Of a stretch of 45,396 nucleotides of DNA, positions 28,894 to 38,305 are shown piece after piece. The notes under the pieces are model-generated. The model searched no databases. It was not told the origin of the DNA and saw nothing but the letters and a program-made list of their open reading frames with translations. Both the position numbers and the translations under genes were made by a program. Positions within the stretch are counted from its first letter, which is position 1, and every line of letters begins with the position of its first letter. The DNA is taken from positions 1-45,396 of the forward strand of contig CAJQOS010000016.1 of assembly GCA_905479975.1 (NCBI GenBank). Reading direction: 5' to 3'. This stretch comes from an uncultured Puniceicoccaceae bacterium (GTDB taxonomy: Bacteria; Verrucomicrobiota; Verrucomicrobiia; Opitutales; Coraliomargaritaceae).

Positions 28894-29874
28894 ATGAAAA
28901 ATAAAAATAGCATTCCAGCACAGGACGAACTGACTGCCGCACCCGCGAAGCCAGTGAAATTCTATGACCAGAATTTCGTCCTGACCGACGAATATCGCTC
29001 CGGCCTGCCGGACATGCAGAACGCCGACGCGCAGCAAATCTTCGGTGCCAATGTGCCCATCCTCAAGGTCGGGATTTCCAATTTCAGGCTGCCGCTGCGC
29101 TATATCACGCCCACTTCCGATACGCAGACACTCGAAACCTCGATCACCGGCACCGTCTCTCTCGAGGCCAACCAGAAGGGGATCAACATGTCGCGTATCA
29201 TGCGCGTGTTTTACACCTTCCAAGAGCGCATCTTTACGCCCGACCTCTTACACGAGATCTTGCTCCAGTATAAGACCGAGGTCATCGCACACCGCGCACA
29301 GTTGAAGCTCGATTTCGAATATCCGATCCTCAAGCCCAGCTTGCGTAGCGGCCTCGAAGGTTGGCAGTATTACAAATGCGCGTTCGAAGGTAAGATCGAC
29401 GAACTCGATCGCTTCCGTAAATACATCCACTTCGATTTTATCTACTCATCCGCTTGCCCATGCTCCTCCGAGCTCTCCGAGCATGCGCGTGAAAGCCGCA
29501 ACGTCTATGGTATCCCGCACTCGCAGCGTAGCACCGCTCGTGTGAGCGTTGAAGTGGCCGAAGGTGCACACCTCGCGATCGAAGAAATCCAACAGATTTG
29601 CCTCGAAGCGCTCAAAACCGAGACGCAAGTCATGGTCAAGCGTGAGGACGAGCAGGCATTTGCTGAGATGAATGGTGCCTTTACTAAATTTGTCGAAGAC
29701 GCCGCGCGCCTTCTCTACGAAGAGCTCGACGACGAGCCGCGTATCGTCGATTTTCAAGTCGCCTGCGCGCACCTCGAATCACTGCACTCGCACGATGCGG
29801 TTGCTGTGATTAATAAAGGTGTGCCCGGTGGCTTTACAGGTCATTTCGAGGATTTCAAAGGCTTGATTCGCTAA
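28894..29874 (+). CDS. folE2: GTP cyclohydrolase IB (FolE2)
   Basis: This enzyme makes 7,8-dihydroneopterin triphosphate from GTP, the entry to folate and, in some bacteria, queuosine synthesis. The 326-residue product has the type IB marks: [16 protein letters not shown] (Cys188 region, metal/catalytic), [14 protein letters not shown] and the C-terminal [14 protein letters not shown]. Type IB does not depend on zinc alone and is often induced when zinc is short; I looked for a Zur-like palindrome before the gene and saw none. The start ATG gives a 30-residue lead before the domain. Confidence 0.95.
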   Translation: MKNKNSIPAQDELTAAPAKPVKFYDQNFVLTDEYRSGLPDMQNADAQQIFGANVPILKVGISNFRLPLRYITPTSDTQTLETSITGTVSLEANQKGINMSRIMRVFYTFQERIFTPDLLHEILLQYKTEVIAHRAQLKLDFEYPILKPSLRSGLEGWQYYKCAFEGKIDELDRFRKYIHFDFIYSSACPCSSELSEHARESRNVYGIPHSQRSTARVSVEVAEGAHLAIEEIQQICLEALKTETQVMVKREDEQAFAEMNGAFTKFVEDAARLLYEELDDEPRIVDFQVACAHLESLHSHDAVAVINKGVPGGFTGHFEDFKGLIR

Positions 29875-30016
29875 GCCCTTGATACGCGGCGCGACTACAG
29901 ATTAACGAGCGGGCGTTTGCCTAATTGTTACTATTATTATACCCCTCAGTTGGAACTTTGACAGCAGTGTGCTATCACTATGTTTCAATTTTATTAGACC
30001 CTATCCTACATAACCC

Positions 30017-30529
30017 GTGCAAGATCCTGAAGAATTATTTGATGTCGTAGATGCGGAGGACACTGTCCTTCGCACTGAGATTCGTTCCGTCGTCCACCGC
30101 GAAAAGCTGATGCATCGTGCGATTCACATTTTTGTGTTTAACGCCGCCGGTCAACTCTACCTGCAACGCCGCTCACTGACGAAAGACTCCGCTCCCGGTA
30201 AATGGGTGAGCTCGTGCTCTGGCCACGTCGATAGCGGCGAGGATTACGATATCGCAGCGCCGCGCGAGCTAGCCGAAGAGATCGGCCTGACCGATCCAGT
30301 GAATCTGACACGCGTCTTTAAGGAGTCCCCTTGTAAGCAAACTGGGCAGGAGTTCGTCTGGGTGTATCGCTGCGAAGCAGAGGGGCCATTCAAGCTCAAC
30401 GCTGACGAAGTGAGTGACGGTAAGTGGATCGATATCGAAGCACTCAATGCATGGATCGAAAGAGCACCGCGCGACTTCGCGTGGTCGTTCACCTATCTGT
30501 GGGAGAAATACAGCGGGCTGGCGGTGTAG
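30017..30529 (+). CDS. Nudix hydrolase, YfcD/IDI-like
   Basis: The 170-residue protein carries an exact Nudix box [23 protein letters not shown] (the G-x5-E-x7-REL-x-EE-x-GL pattern), preceded by [21 protein letters not shown] and followed by a C-terminal part with [12 protein letters not shown]. The arrangement is that of the YfcD/isopentenyl-diphosphate-isomerase-like group, which hydrolyses nucleoside-diphosphate derivatives of unknown nature; it lacks the extra motifs that would make it a true isomerase. The start is a GTG at 30017 with no Shine-Dalgarno. A TTGACA at 29958-29963 could be a -35 element. Gene stops are 10 bp apart from the convergent gene at 30540. Confidence 0.9.
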   Translation: MQDPEELFDVVDAEDTVLRTEIRSVVHREKLMHRAIHIFVFNAAGQLYLQRRSLTKDSAPGKWVSSCSGHVDSGEDYDIAAPRELAEEIGLTDPVNLTRVFKESPCKQTGQEFVWVYRCEAEGPFKLNADEVSDGKWIDIEALNAWIERAPRDFAWSFTYLWEKYSGLAV

Positions 30530-30539
30530 TTGCGGGAGC

Positions 30540-31238
30540 TTACTCGACGGCTTCACTCAGAAACCGAACATCTAGATCGACAGAGCCGCGTAGCACAGGA
30601 GGGAAGAAGATCATCAGGTAGCGATGGTCTGGATTGAAGTGGTAGGTCTTGATGAGTGCTGGTAACAGTTTTTCACCGCTAAAGTCACGTGACCATAAGT
30701 TGATGGGCAGGCTTTCTTGCACGCGATACCTTCCGGACTCTCCTGCGCTGAGTTTGACTCGTTTATTTTCAAGCAATCCATCGAGTTCTTTTCCGGAAAT
30801 GTTTAGGAAGACTAGCCCATTTTTAGGTAGGTTTCTAGGGCTATCATCAAAAGCATAAATCAGGTATTTTGAGTTATTGGATGGGTCTTCTTTATAGCTC
30901 GGGTTCTTTACGAAGATTAGGAGCCATTTGTCAGATTCGGCCGTTAAGTGGACCTGCGCGACTTGCTCTTTGCTGGAGGCATCCTGAAAGGTGATTTGAT
31001 CTCCTCCCTTGAAGATATGTGGTCCCATTCGTGTGAGGGAATGTGTTTTGATGCTGACTGGTGGATCTGCTTTCGCGCCGGTTGCTATGGCCGCTTCGCT
31101 GATGGGAGTGTATTCGATGCCACGGACGGGGTATTGTCCGTAGACTGAAAATTCAATTTCGCGTAGTGGTTGTGCAGAAGAGATTGCCCCGACACAGAGG
31201 AGTAAAAAGATGCTGAATAGCTGTAAGTGTGGAATCAT
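30540..31238 (-). CDS. Secreted protein partnered with a Verru_Chthon pseudopilin
   Basis: I do not recognise a named domain. The 232-residue product has a signal peptide (LFSIFLLLCVGAISSAQ) and then an all-beta-looking body with phrases such as LREIEFSVYG and SGKELDGLL, without membrane segments. It overlaps the upstream cassette A gene by 4 bp (ATGA), so the two are co-translated; secreted partners of this kind are often found with Verru_Chthon cassettes. It probably works at the cell envelope together with the pseudopilin. Confidence 0.75.
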   Translation of the reverse strand: MIPHLQLFSIFLLLCVGAISSAQPLREIEFSVYGQYPVRGIEYTPISEAAIATGAKADPPVSIKTHSLTRMGPHIFKGGDQITFQDASSKEQVAQVHLTAESDKWLLIFVKNPSYKEDPSNNSKYLIYAFDDSPRNLPKNGLVFLNISGKELDGLLENKRVKLSAGESGRYRVQESLPINLWSRDFSGEKLLPALIKTYHFNPDHRYLMIFFPPVLRGSVDLDVRFLSEAVE

Positions 31239-34200
31239 ACTTCGTCGTCAGAAAGCCATCGTAGCGAGATGAGTTTCAGTTTACGTTCAGTTGGTTGATT
31301 GATTGCGGCTGTCGAATCGACCGCCTCCGGTGTTCTTTGTAAGGTCGCCTCGATTGTGGCTGAGCCTGTGGCAATACCCCGTTTCGAGAAACTCTGCCCT
31401 CGCGCGCGGATTTTAAAGGTGTCGGATCGAGGTGAGAGCATTGGCCCAATCGCAGTCATCACATCTGCTTGAGTGAGAAAGCCCGGCGAGAAGTGGTCGA
31501 TATCTATCACCTCGGTGGCAGGCCCGCGAGTGCCTGCGGCTTCCCATTGATGATCCCATCGCTGTCTGCCGCTGGGGGCTAAGACTGTTGCAATGGCTTG
31601 TTCCAGTAGGCTGCCACTTCCGGAGGATTCTTCGGATAGAAATGCTTCCATCGATTGAAATGGAGTCCCCTTTTCTTTCATTCGGCGGACGATCTCTTGG
31701 GCAAGTACTTCGATTTCGTCTACATTAAAGTATCGCGCACCTCTGCGATAAAAAGCAGAAGGAGCGATGGGTTCGGGGCCTTCAAAGCCTGGCGTCTGCG
31801 GCGCTTTATACGTCTCTTCTAGGGATTGCGAGAAGCGGGAGAACATGCGCGCACGGCTGTCTTGGCTGACGGTCAGTGCTGAGAGGTCTGAAGTGTCTTC
31901 TGGGTAATCCAGATACTCCCACTCATGGATTCTCAATCCGCTGAGCACTGCTTTCCACGCGGCGACCGAGGTCGAGTTGAGGTTGAAGCGATGCATGACT
32001 AAAGCATCTTGAGCGAGTTTTCGCGATTCGCTCATGTCGTCAGAGGCGGCTGTCTGCCAACGAGTGATTGTGCCTGAGGGATCTTCAAATTGATAGGCTA
32101 AGAGCGTCGGGTTGGGGAGGCCCGATTTAGGTTCGTAGTCACTGGGGGGATCCATTCGACTGAAGCCTGAAAAATAGTAACGGTCAAACCATTCCGAAGT
32201 ATTGATCGCTCCTTCGTCGCCCCAACTATTACCGACCTGGAGTGGACGTTCGTTGTGGAAGTACAAATGCTGTAAAGACGCGAGCGAGAGAGGCCGCTCT
32301 CGGGGGAGTTCGAACAATGGTGCGTTTTGCCAGAGCTTGTCGAAGTGAGGGCTGCTTCGATCAGAGAGGCGACGAAGCATGGGGAAATGTATCGCTCCAC
32401 CTTCATGGATTTCTTCCGGTAGTGGACTTAATAAAGTGGCGATGCCGTCTTTCACCGGAACGTAGGGGCTGCCGGTTTGAGCGGCTGGATCGACGTCCAA
32501 ATTCCAATCGGTGTAGAAGTGTGGTTGTGGATTACGTGGGTCGTGATCTTTCAGCCAGAGGCCTCGATAGTATTCTGGATCGGCGCTGCTCTGATGTGGC
32601 CCGCGTAAAATGATGTGGTAGCCAAAGTTGACGCTTTTACTAGTAGCTGATCGCGAGGTGGTTGAAATTGGTTCGTATCGGATGTCACTTAACTCACAAA
32701 ATAGGGAACGTTTACTTAGCGCCGGATTGACTGCGAAGAGTTTGATTTGAAGTAAGCTTTCTTCGTCGCTGTCGAGGATGTGAGCGCTGTTTCCGGGCAG
32801 GTCGATCTGTGTATCGATGCCGCGTGCGCCGCCGAGAGTTCGATCATTACGCCTCCAGACTTTAGAGTTCGTTATGATCGACTCGTAGGGGGAGCGGCCT
32901 GCGAGTTCATCGGCATTCACGCCTGTCCAGTTTTTGGATTGCCCGGGGAGCCAGTCCTCGTCGGCGCCATTTTTCAACGTGATGATCATCGGTGAATCCG
33001 GATCACCGGAATCATGGCCGACGATATTTTGTAGGTCAATCAGTGCGCTGCTGGATGAGGTGTCGGATCCCTTGGTGATTTTGACCGTGGGGAGACCGTC
33101 GATTTCGATTTCGAGATCGAGTGGATTTCCGGCCGTATCTTGCATCATTAAACCACTGGTGTAGGGATTCCATAGCTCGCAAAAAAAGCGCATCCGCAGA
33201 TACAGTCGGTTGTCGGATGTCGTGTCTAAATGCACCGAGAAGGCCATCATCAGGTTGGTCAAAATCGGGGTGATGGGCTCCGCTATCTGACCGTCGGTTA
33301 GCGTGCCAAGGTCGTCTAATCCGCGCAGATCAGTGAATTGTCGCAGTGCTTGAACAGATGTCGTGGCAGTCGATTTGGCTTGAGCGGTTGCTGCTGCACC
33401 TTCGATGATCGACTCGAATTCAGTGCCGATTAATTTAGGGAACAGGGACAGATCTTGCATCAATCCACCATTGGTATCGGGGAGGACGCTTGCCAGCACT
33501 CCGAGACTGAACGGGGTGACCGCATGAAACTCGTTTTCAGAGGAGAGCTTCCATTTGCTGGTATCGCTAAAGTCATTTTGTCCGATCAGTAGTTCGATGC
33601 TGGTGATGCGTTCTAGGTTCTGAGCATCGTTTGAAGTGTAGCGATCATAGTCGGTGAAGAGCGCTTCCAGCCCTTGAGCTGAACTGAGCATCGTGCTCAA
33701 GGCGGGCATCGAATTGTCTGCGACGAAGTTGGGGGTTGGTCGCTGGTTGAGGGGCAGTTGTCCCACACTTGCCTTCACGCCTTCGTCGCTGATCCACCAG
33801 GCGATTTCTTCAGAGGCGTTGCCGTTTGTGCCGAGGACATCGAGCGTCGGGGCGTAGACATGTTGAGCGGGGTCGGTCCCTGCCGTGCCAGAGCCGACCA
33901 GTTGCATTTGGTCTGTTGGTAGATTCACCGAGTTCACGCTGGCACCCGAGACCAGCCATGTCGGTTCGGCGGTCGGATCGGTGGTGTCCCAGACGCCTGT
34001 CCAGAATTTTGCGGCAGGATCGTAGTTGCCGTCGCCGAGGATGTCGGCGCGGGCGGTCACACGTTGGTCGGGACCAGCGTGTTTTTGCAGCTCGCCGATT
34101 GCCAGCATGAGCGCGAGGCGGGCGCTTTCGCGGGCGCGTAGCTGTTCGAGACTGTTATTGGCCGCGCGGGTCTCGACCTGCACGAGCGTGGTGATCGACA

Positions 34201-34309
34201 GCAGAAGCAGTAAAACGAACGCCATCAACATCAGTGCCAATACCAGCGCAAAGCCACTCTGGTGGCTTTGGAGGCGCTGCTGGCTGCGACGACGTGTCAT
34301 AGGGTTCAA
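31235..34309 (-). CDS. Verru_Chthon cassette protein A-type pseudopilin
   Basis: The 1024-residue protein starts with a basic leader and then GFALVLALMLMAFVLLLLLSI (residues about 19-39), a type IV pilin-like hydrophobic segment, followed by the helix TLVQVETRAANNSLEQLRARESARLALMLAIGELQ. The long remainder is a soluble exported body. This is the plan of Verru_Chthon cassette A proteins, very large pseudopilins restricted mainly to Verrucomicrobiota. Cassette partners B, C and D are absent from the window; only the overlapping secreted partner follows. A role in a type II/IV secretion-like surface assembly is suggested by the N terminus, but is unproven. Confidence 0.85.
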   Translation of the reverse strand: MNPMTRRRSQQRLQSHQSGFALVLALMLMAFVLLLLLSITTLVQVETRAANNSLEQLRARESARLALMLAIGELQKHAGPDQRVTARADILGDGNYDPAAKFWTGVWDTTDPTAEPTWLVSGASVNSVNLPTDQMQLVGSGTAGTDPAQHVYAPTLDVLGTNGNASEEIAWWISDEGVKASVGQLPLNQRPTPNFVADNSMPALSTMLSSAQGLEALFTDYDRYTSNDAQNLERITSIELLIGQNDFSDTSKWKLSSENEFHAVTPFSLGVLASVLPDTNGGLMQDLSLFPKLIGTEFESIIEGAAATAQAKSTATTSVQALRQFTDLRGLDDLGTLTDGQIAEPITPILTNLMMAFSVHLDTTSDNRLYLRMRFFCELWNPYTSGLMMQDTAGNPLDLEIEIDGLPTVKITKGSDTSSSSALIDLQNIVGHDSGDPDSPMIITLKNGADEDWLPGQSKNWTGVNADELAGRSPYESIITNSKVWRRNDRTLGGARGIDTQIDLPGNSAHILDSDEESLLQIKLFAVNPALSKRSLFCELSDIRYEPISTTSRSATSKSVNFGYHIILRGPHQSSADPEYYRGLWLKDHDPRNPQPHFYTDWNLDVDPAAQTGSPYVPVKDGIATLLSPLPEEIHEGGAIHFPMLRRLSDRSSPHFDKLWQNAPLFELPRERPLSLASLQHLYFHNERPLQVGNSWGDEGAINTSEWFDRYYFSGFSRMDPPSDYEPKSGLPNPTLLAYQFEDPSGTITRWQTAASDDMSESRKLAQDALVMHRFNLNSTSVAAWKAVLSGLRIHEWEYLDYPEDTSDLSALTVSQDSRARMFSRFSQSLEETYKAPQTPGFEGPEPIAPSAFYRRGARYFNVDEIEVLAQEIVRRMKEKGTPFQSMEAFLSEESSGSGSLLEQAIATVLAPSGRQRWDHQWEAAGTRGPATEVIDIDHFSPGFLTQADVMTAIGPMLSPRSDTFKIRARGQSFSKRGIATGSATIEATLQRTPEAVDSTAAINQPTERKLKLISLRWLSDDEV

Positions 34310-34617
34310 GGTAGAAGGTTTTATGCCGAAAGGGCGAGGATGGATAAAAGGCTGACGATATCGAGTTGTTTGACCGTTAAATTTGCGTGACCGCGTCAGT
34401 CGCGGCGTGGCAAGTGGTTTCGATCAGTGCGTTGGCTTGGTTGATGCGGTCGAAATGGCTTCGCGGAGTCCGCTACAAAGGATGGGTTGCTATTTGAGTG
34501 TAATGGACTCCGCGAAGTGGTTTCGGCTGAAAAACACCTGACTGAAAAAAAGATTCAGATGTGCATCATTCTTGCTATGATCTACGCTGCATTGCAAATT
34601 ATCGGCATCTCGTAGTT
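34310..34617. other. Intergenic region with a REP unit before the regulator
   Basis: About 300 bp between divergent genes. It holds one REP family A pair (34451-34525) and A/T-rich sequence (34535-34560) that could carry the regulator's promoter. No gene is seen. Confidence 0.6.
34451..34525. repeat. REP-like pair, family A, copy 3
   Basis: The left arm CGAAATGGCTTCGCGGAGTC continues to CTAC (34473-34476); the right arm has CCGC-GAA-GTGG (34510-34520) and TTTCG. The arms are inverted to each other and match 147-213 and 243-309. The inner spacer is unrelated to that of the other copies. Confidence 0.7.
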
Positions 34618-36147
34618 ATGGCTTCCACATCAAATACTCCCACTATTCTCGTTATCGATGATGACGATGATCTTCGTTATTCACTGAAACGCGTCCTTTC
34701 GGCGCGTAAATACAATGTGATTGAGGCAAATAGTGGCGAGACAGGCCTTCAGATGGCTGAGCAGCATGCGCCGAATGTAATCCTGTTGGACAACCGCATG
34801 GGTGGGATGAGCGGTATCGAGGCGCTGCAACACCTGCGCGGGGCGAATCCGAATGCGATGATCATTTTGATGACTGCCTATGGTACGACGCAGACGACGA
34901 TCGAGGCGATGAAGTTTGGTGCGTTCGACTACATCATGAAGCCCTTCGATCCGAAGAAGATCCTTTCGTTGACGGAGGCGGCGCTGGCGTCGTCTCAGGA
35001 TTTGGATCGCGCGAGCCAAGGGAAGCAGTCCGGGGGCGTGAGCGCGGAAGAGATCGAGGGTGGCATCATCGGTAGTTCATCTGCGATGCAGACTGTCTTT
35101 AAGATGATCGGTCAGGTCGCTGCGAGCGATGTCACGGTGATGGTCACCGGCGAGAGCGGCACGGGTAAGGAGTTGATTGCGCGTGCGATTTACCAAAATA
35201 GCCTGCGCTCGCAGAAGCCATATATCGCGGTGAATTGTGCGGCGATTCCTGATAATTTGATCGAGAGTGAGTTGTTTGGTCACGAGAAGGGCTCGTTTAC
35301 AGGAGCCACGACACAGCGTATCGGTAAGTTTGAGCTCTGTGATGGCGGCACGATTTTCCTGGATGAGATCGGCGACATGGCGCTGGCGACGCAGACCAAG
35401 ATCTTGCGCGCCCTCCAAGAGGGTGAGATTCAGCGGGTCGGTGGCACTGGCACGATCAAGGTCGATGTGCGCTTGCTGGCTGCGACGAATAAGCCTCTCG
35501 AAGAGATGGTGAAGGAGAAGACTTTCCGCGAGGATCTCTACTATCGTTTAAACGTGGTGCGCCTACAACTGCCACCGCTGCGCGAGCGTATGGAAGATGT
35601 GCCGTTGTTGGTTGATTTCGTGCTGAAGCGCTTGGCGCGTGACAGTAAGGCGGATGCGAAGTCGATTTCGCCTGAAGCGATGGGTGTGTTGGCCAAATAC
35701 TCGTGGCCGGGCAACGTTCGCGAGTTGGAGAATTTGATCTACCGCAGTGCGGTGATGGCGCAGAGCGATACGATTTTGATCAAGGATCTGCCGCAGGAAC
35801 TGATCTCAGCTGTGGGGGATGAAGCCTTGCTGACGCGGTCACCGTTTCCGGAGGATGTCGTCTCGAATATCGCCGATCATGCACAAAACGTCGGAGCGGT
35901 TGAAGTGCCGGCTGCACCTGCGCCCGCTGAGGCCGAGCTTGTGGGTATGCCTGGAGAGCCGTTTAGCGAGGTGTATCAGCAGCTACGCAAGGACCATGGC
36001 ACGAACATTCTCGAACATGCTGAGCGCGAGCTGGTCAGGCGAGCGCTGGAAGAGATGGATGGTAAGCAGATCCGCGCGGCTGAGATTCTAGGCATCACAC
36101 GTGCGACGCTCCGTAAGCGTGTTGCGCAGTATGATCTTGGAAAGTAG
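34618..36147 (+). CDS. NtrC-family sigma-54-dependent response regulator
   Basis: From ATG 34618 the product has 509 residues: receiver domain (10-120, acceptor Asp58 in LLDNRMGG), AAA+ domain (about 150-380) with Walker A GESGTGKE (178-185), GSFTGA (225-230) and FLDEIGD, the sigma-54 contact region [19 protein letters not shown], and a C-terminal Fis-type helix-turn-helix ([19 protein letters not shown]). It activates sigma-54 promoters when phosphorylated. The GAFTGA loop has Ser in place of Ala, a tolerated variant. The frame is open to 34561, but the receiver starts at [10 protein letters not shown]. No cognate kinase is adjacent; the kinases at 3178-6675 are 28 kb away. Confidence 0.95.
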   Translation: MASTSNTPTILVIDDDDDLRYSLKRVLSARKYNVIEANSGETGLQMAEQHAPNVILLDNRMGGMSGIEALQHLRGANPNAMIILMTAYGTTQTTIEAMKFGAFDYIMKPFDPKKILSLTEAALASSQDLDRASQGKQSGGVSAEEIEGGIIGSSSAMQTVFKMIGQVAASDVTVMVTGESGTGKELIARAIYQNSLRSQKPYIAVNCAAIPDNLIESELFGHEKGSFTGATTQRIGKFELCDGGTIFLDEIGDMALATQTKILRALQEGEIQRVGGTGTIKVDVRLLAATNKPLEEMVKEKTFREDLYYRLNVVRLQLPPLRERMEDVPLLVDFVLKRLARDSKADAKSISPEAMGVLAKYSWPGNVRELENLIYRSAVMAQSDTILIKDLPQELISAVGDEALLTRSPFPEDVVSNIADHAQNVGAVEVPAAPAPAEAELVGMPGEPFSEVYQQLRKDHGTNILEHAERELVRRALEEMDGKQIRAAEILGITRATLRKRVAQYDLGK

Positions 36148-36171
36148 GTGCGGCTCTGCCGCCGTTTCATT

Positions 36172-36258
36172 GTAGTCGAGTTCCTTCAGGTGCTCGACCG
36201 ATACGGCCACTGATATCGCTTTTTCCCATCGGGTGGCCACCTAAAGGAAGCCACCTAC
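36172..36258. repeat. REP-like pair, family B
   Basis: GTAG leads into GTCGAG-TTCCTTCAGGTG-CTCGAC (36175-36198). The facing arm on the minus strand is GTAG then GGTGGC-TTCCTTTAGGTG-GCCACC (36232-36258). It lies between the convergent regulator and DUF1573 genes and could also serve as their transcript end. Confidence 0.85.
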
Positions 36259-36289
36259 TTCATGCACCAGCGAGCGTTGCTGCGATCAG

Positions 36290-36967
36290 CTACGGCTGAA
36301 CGAAGATGTGTAGCCGTGCTTCGGCTTTCATCCCGTCTTTGCCGCGGCCTTTGATGATCACGGTTTCGCGGATCTGTTTGTCGAAGGATTGTGGGAGGAC
36401 ACGTAAGATGCGGTCTGCTTTACCGTTCGGGTCGGGCTCTTCGAGAATGATGAGCTGAGAGTGATCGTATTCGATGTCGCTGATTTCGGTGACGTAGCGT
36501 TTGTCGAGGGTGATACGGATCTGGCGATCAGTCTTCGAGGTCGACGGGTTCCAATAAACGAGTTGCGGCTGCGCATCGACGAGGCGAGGGATCTGCACGA
36601 TCATGTGTAGCGTCGCGATGGCTTCGGGTTGATTGTCTAGGAATACTTCGAGCTTGTTATGATTCAGGCCTTGGCGTTTACCTTTGTTAAATGTGCCAGT
36701 GACGGTGGTCGATTCGCCCGGCGGGATGATCTTCTTTTTGAGTATCGAGCCGGTGCAGCCGCAGCTGGTTTTTACGCGGGCAATGCGCACGGTCTCGTCG
36801 CCTTTATTGGTCACTATGTATTCGGCGCGGGCTTCTTCTTGCTCGGGCGTCATTTCGATGCGCACTTCGGTTTTATCCCATTCCAACCTAGAGGCCTCTG
36901 CTGCGAGTGGCAGGAGGAGTGCGAGGAGGGGAAGGGCTAAGAAAGCGGAAGAGAGACGTTTTAGCAT
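36290..36967 (-). CDS. DUF1573 exported protein
   Basis: The 225-residue protein has a signal peptide (ALPLLALLLPLAAEAS) and a DUF1573 domain: ITNKGDETVRIARVKTSCGCTGS with its conserved SCGCT cysteines (about residues 67-71), followed by IPPGESTTVTGTFN and a second beta domain. DUF1573 proteins are Ig-like envelope proteins of unknown role, frequent in Bacteroidota, Planctomycetota and Verrucomicrobiota. It is the last of three same-direction genes after a rhodanese and a MauE-like protein, which all expose or handle cysteine or sulfur groups. A repeat array lies between it and the MauE-like gene. Confidence 0.9.
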   Translation of the reverse strand: MLKRLSSAFLALPLLALLLPLAAEASRLEWDKTEVRIEMTPEQEEARAEYIVTNKGDETVRIARVKTSCGCTGSILKKKIIPPGESTTVTGTFNKGKRQGLNHNKLEVFLDNQPEAIATLHMIVQIPRLVDAQPQLVYWNPSTSKTDRQIRITLDKRYVTEISDIEYDHSQLIILEEPDPNGKADRILRVLPQSFDKQIRETVIIKGRGKDGMKAEARLHIFVQP

Positions 36968-36976
36968 GATATTTGA

Positions 36977-37031
36977 AATTAGGAATTAGGAATTAGGAAT
37001 TAGGAATTAGGAATTATCAATTATCAATTAG
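36977..37031. repeat. Heptanucleotide tandem repeat
   Basis: Five copies of AATTAGG (36977-37011) are followed by two of AATTATC and a partial copy. The array lies in the 49-bp gap before the DUF1573 gene and runs over the last codons and stop of the MauE-like gene. Copy number in such an array can change by slippage, which would shift the C terminus of that protein. Confidence 0.9.
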
Positions 37032-37475
37032 AACGGAGTTCCGCCAGTCTTGTCTGAGCACGAGGAGCGTGGCGCCTAGCAACAGCGCATTGCGGAGTAT
37101 GAGCCAGCGGTAATCGCTGGCTGCTTCGCCCGTCTCGGAGCCGAAACAACCGCAGCTGATGTCGAGCCCGCGCACCCAAGCGCTGGTGTGTAGGACGATG
37201 AAGATGAATAGCAATAGCCCAATCAAAGCGGCACTGGTGCGTCGGATAGCAGGCAGAAGTATTCCGAGCCCTAAGATGAGCTCCAGCCACGGCAGGAACA
37301 GCGCGACCCACGCGGACAGGTCTGAATTGATCACTCGAAAGGCAGCGACCGAGGCTGCAAACGCGATGGGATCTTGAATCTTCGGCAAGGCTGCCATGAC
37401 GAACACGCCGGCGAGCACAAGACGAGCGATTAGCACGAAGAGTGATTTTTTGTTTATTGCACCCATGCGTCCCAA
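37017..37475 (-). CDS. MauE/DoxX-like membrane protein
   Basis: The 152-residue protein has four membrane segments (about 12-29, 50-75, 80-100, 125-142) and the MauE/DoxX-type mark RGLDISCGCFG, with two cysteines, between the third and fourth. MauE-like proteins support disulfide or electron transfer in the envelope. It overlaps the 3' end of the rhodanese gene by 22 bp (or 13 bp if the internal ATG at 37466 is used), so the two are co-translated. The C-terminal residues are encoded by the heptad repeat. Confidence 0.85.
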   Translation of the reverse strand: MGRMGAINKKSLFVLIARLVLAGVFVMAALPKIQDPIAFAASVAAFRVINSDLSAWVALFLPWLELILGLGILLPAIRRTSAALIGLLLFIFIVLHTSAWVRGLDISCGCFGSETGEAASDYRWLILRNALLLGATLLVLRQDWRNSVLIDN

Positions 37476-37867
37476 CCTCCTTTCAAGCTGTAGATTTCGG
37501 CGTCGGGCAATGCTTCACGCAGACGGTCGGCGATGCGCTTGCTGGTGCCGCAACTTTCACTGCCGCAATACACGATGATGGTGCGCGGATTCATCAGCCA
37601 TGCGCCCATTAGCTCGACGATCCCTGTTTCCCAATAATCGTCATTGAGTAAAATGGCCTCAGGAATGTGGTCTGCGTTGAAATCGTCTTCGCTGCGCGCA
37701 TCGACCCACAGCACGTCGAGCGCGCGCGCATCGACGAGTTGGATTTCGCCTGGTGCCAACTCCGGCTCTGCCCAAGGCAATGGTGCGAGACCACTGAACA
37801 GCGAGAACGCCACACCGATACCGGTGAGGAGTGCAATGATTGATAATTCTCGGAAATATCGTGGCAT
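37454..37867 (-). CDS. Membrane-anchored rhodanese-like protein
   Basis: The 137-residue product has an N-terminal membrane anchor (LSIIALLTGIGVAFSLFSG) and a single rhodanese domain with WVDARSEDDFNADHIPEA and the active-site loop YCGSESCGTSKRIAD; the first Cys of that loop is the candidate sulfur carrier. It probably faces the periplasm, where it may move sulfane sulfur or act in thiol chemistry with the two genes downstream. It is the first gene of the group of three. Confidence 0.88.
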   Translation of the reverse strand: MPRYFRELSIIALLTGIGVAFSLFSGLAPLPWAEPELAPGEIQLVDARALDVLWVDARSEDDFNADHIPEAILLNDDYWETGIVELMGAWLMNPRTIIVYCGSESCGTSKRIADRLREALPDAEIYSLKGGWDAWVQ

Positions 37868-38275
37868 GAGGAGTCAACGCTAGGGGAACTGAAGGCGCGA
37901 GCAAGGAGACTGTCTAAAAAATGCGAAAATGACACTTGTTATGGCAGTTCTGACTTCATCGGGTCGGTTTTTTGTCCGCCGCGTGTAATGCTACGCACAC
38001 GCGTCAGGCTTTAATGACGCTTAACAATCACGCTGTGTCCTTAACGACTCTGCTGTATACCATAATCATGCTCATTTCTTTTTTTAATTTAAAATTTAAG
38101 CGTAGTGAAGCGGATTGGGGCACTGCAAAGATGCGGGGTAATCTTTTTGAGGCAGTCTCCACGCTCGCACGCCACGTTTTGTGTATAAGCAGATTGGTGG
38201 CGCATCCAAACTGGACGCATTCAACCTGAAGATGTCGGCCTGCGCGTCGAGTTTCCCTCCGCATATGCTACCAGA
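37868..38275. other. Gene-free region left of the RAYT element
   Basis: About 400 bp with no convincing gene. It is A/T-rich around 38075-38100, and small open frames here lack any recognisable domain. It may be the promoter region of the rhodanese operon plus old insertion debris. Confidence 0.4.
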
Positions 38276-38305
38276 GTTCCCATAGAAGGGGTTCCCATAG
38301 AAGGG
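38276..38305. repeat. Tandem 15-bp repeat at the RAYT left end
   Basis: GTTCCCATAGAAGGG occurs twice in a row (38276-38290 and 38291-38305), directly outside and overlapping the left inverted end of the element. Read outward it has the same CCCC...GGGG character as the repeats at the right end. Confidence 0.9.

Noticed and set aside
34565..34580. Sigma-54-like site before the NtrC-type regulator
   Set aside because: TG-N10-GC spacing is right, but the conserved GG of the -24 box is TG and only half of the other positions match.
38028..38264. 78-codon minus-strand frame left of the RAYT element
   Set aside because: No recognisable domain, lies in A/T-rich gap sequence and has no ribosome-binding site.
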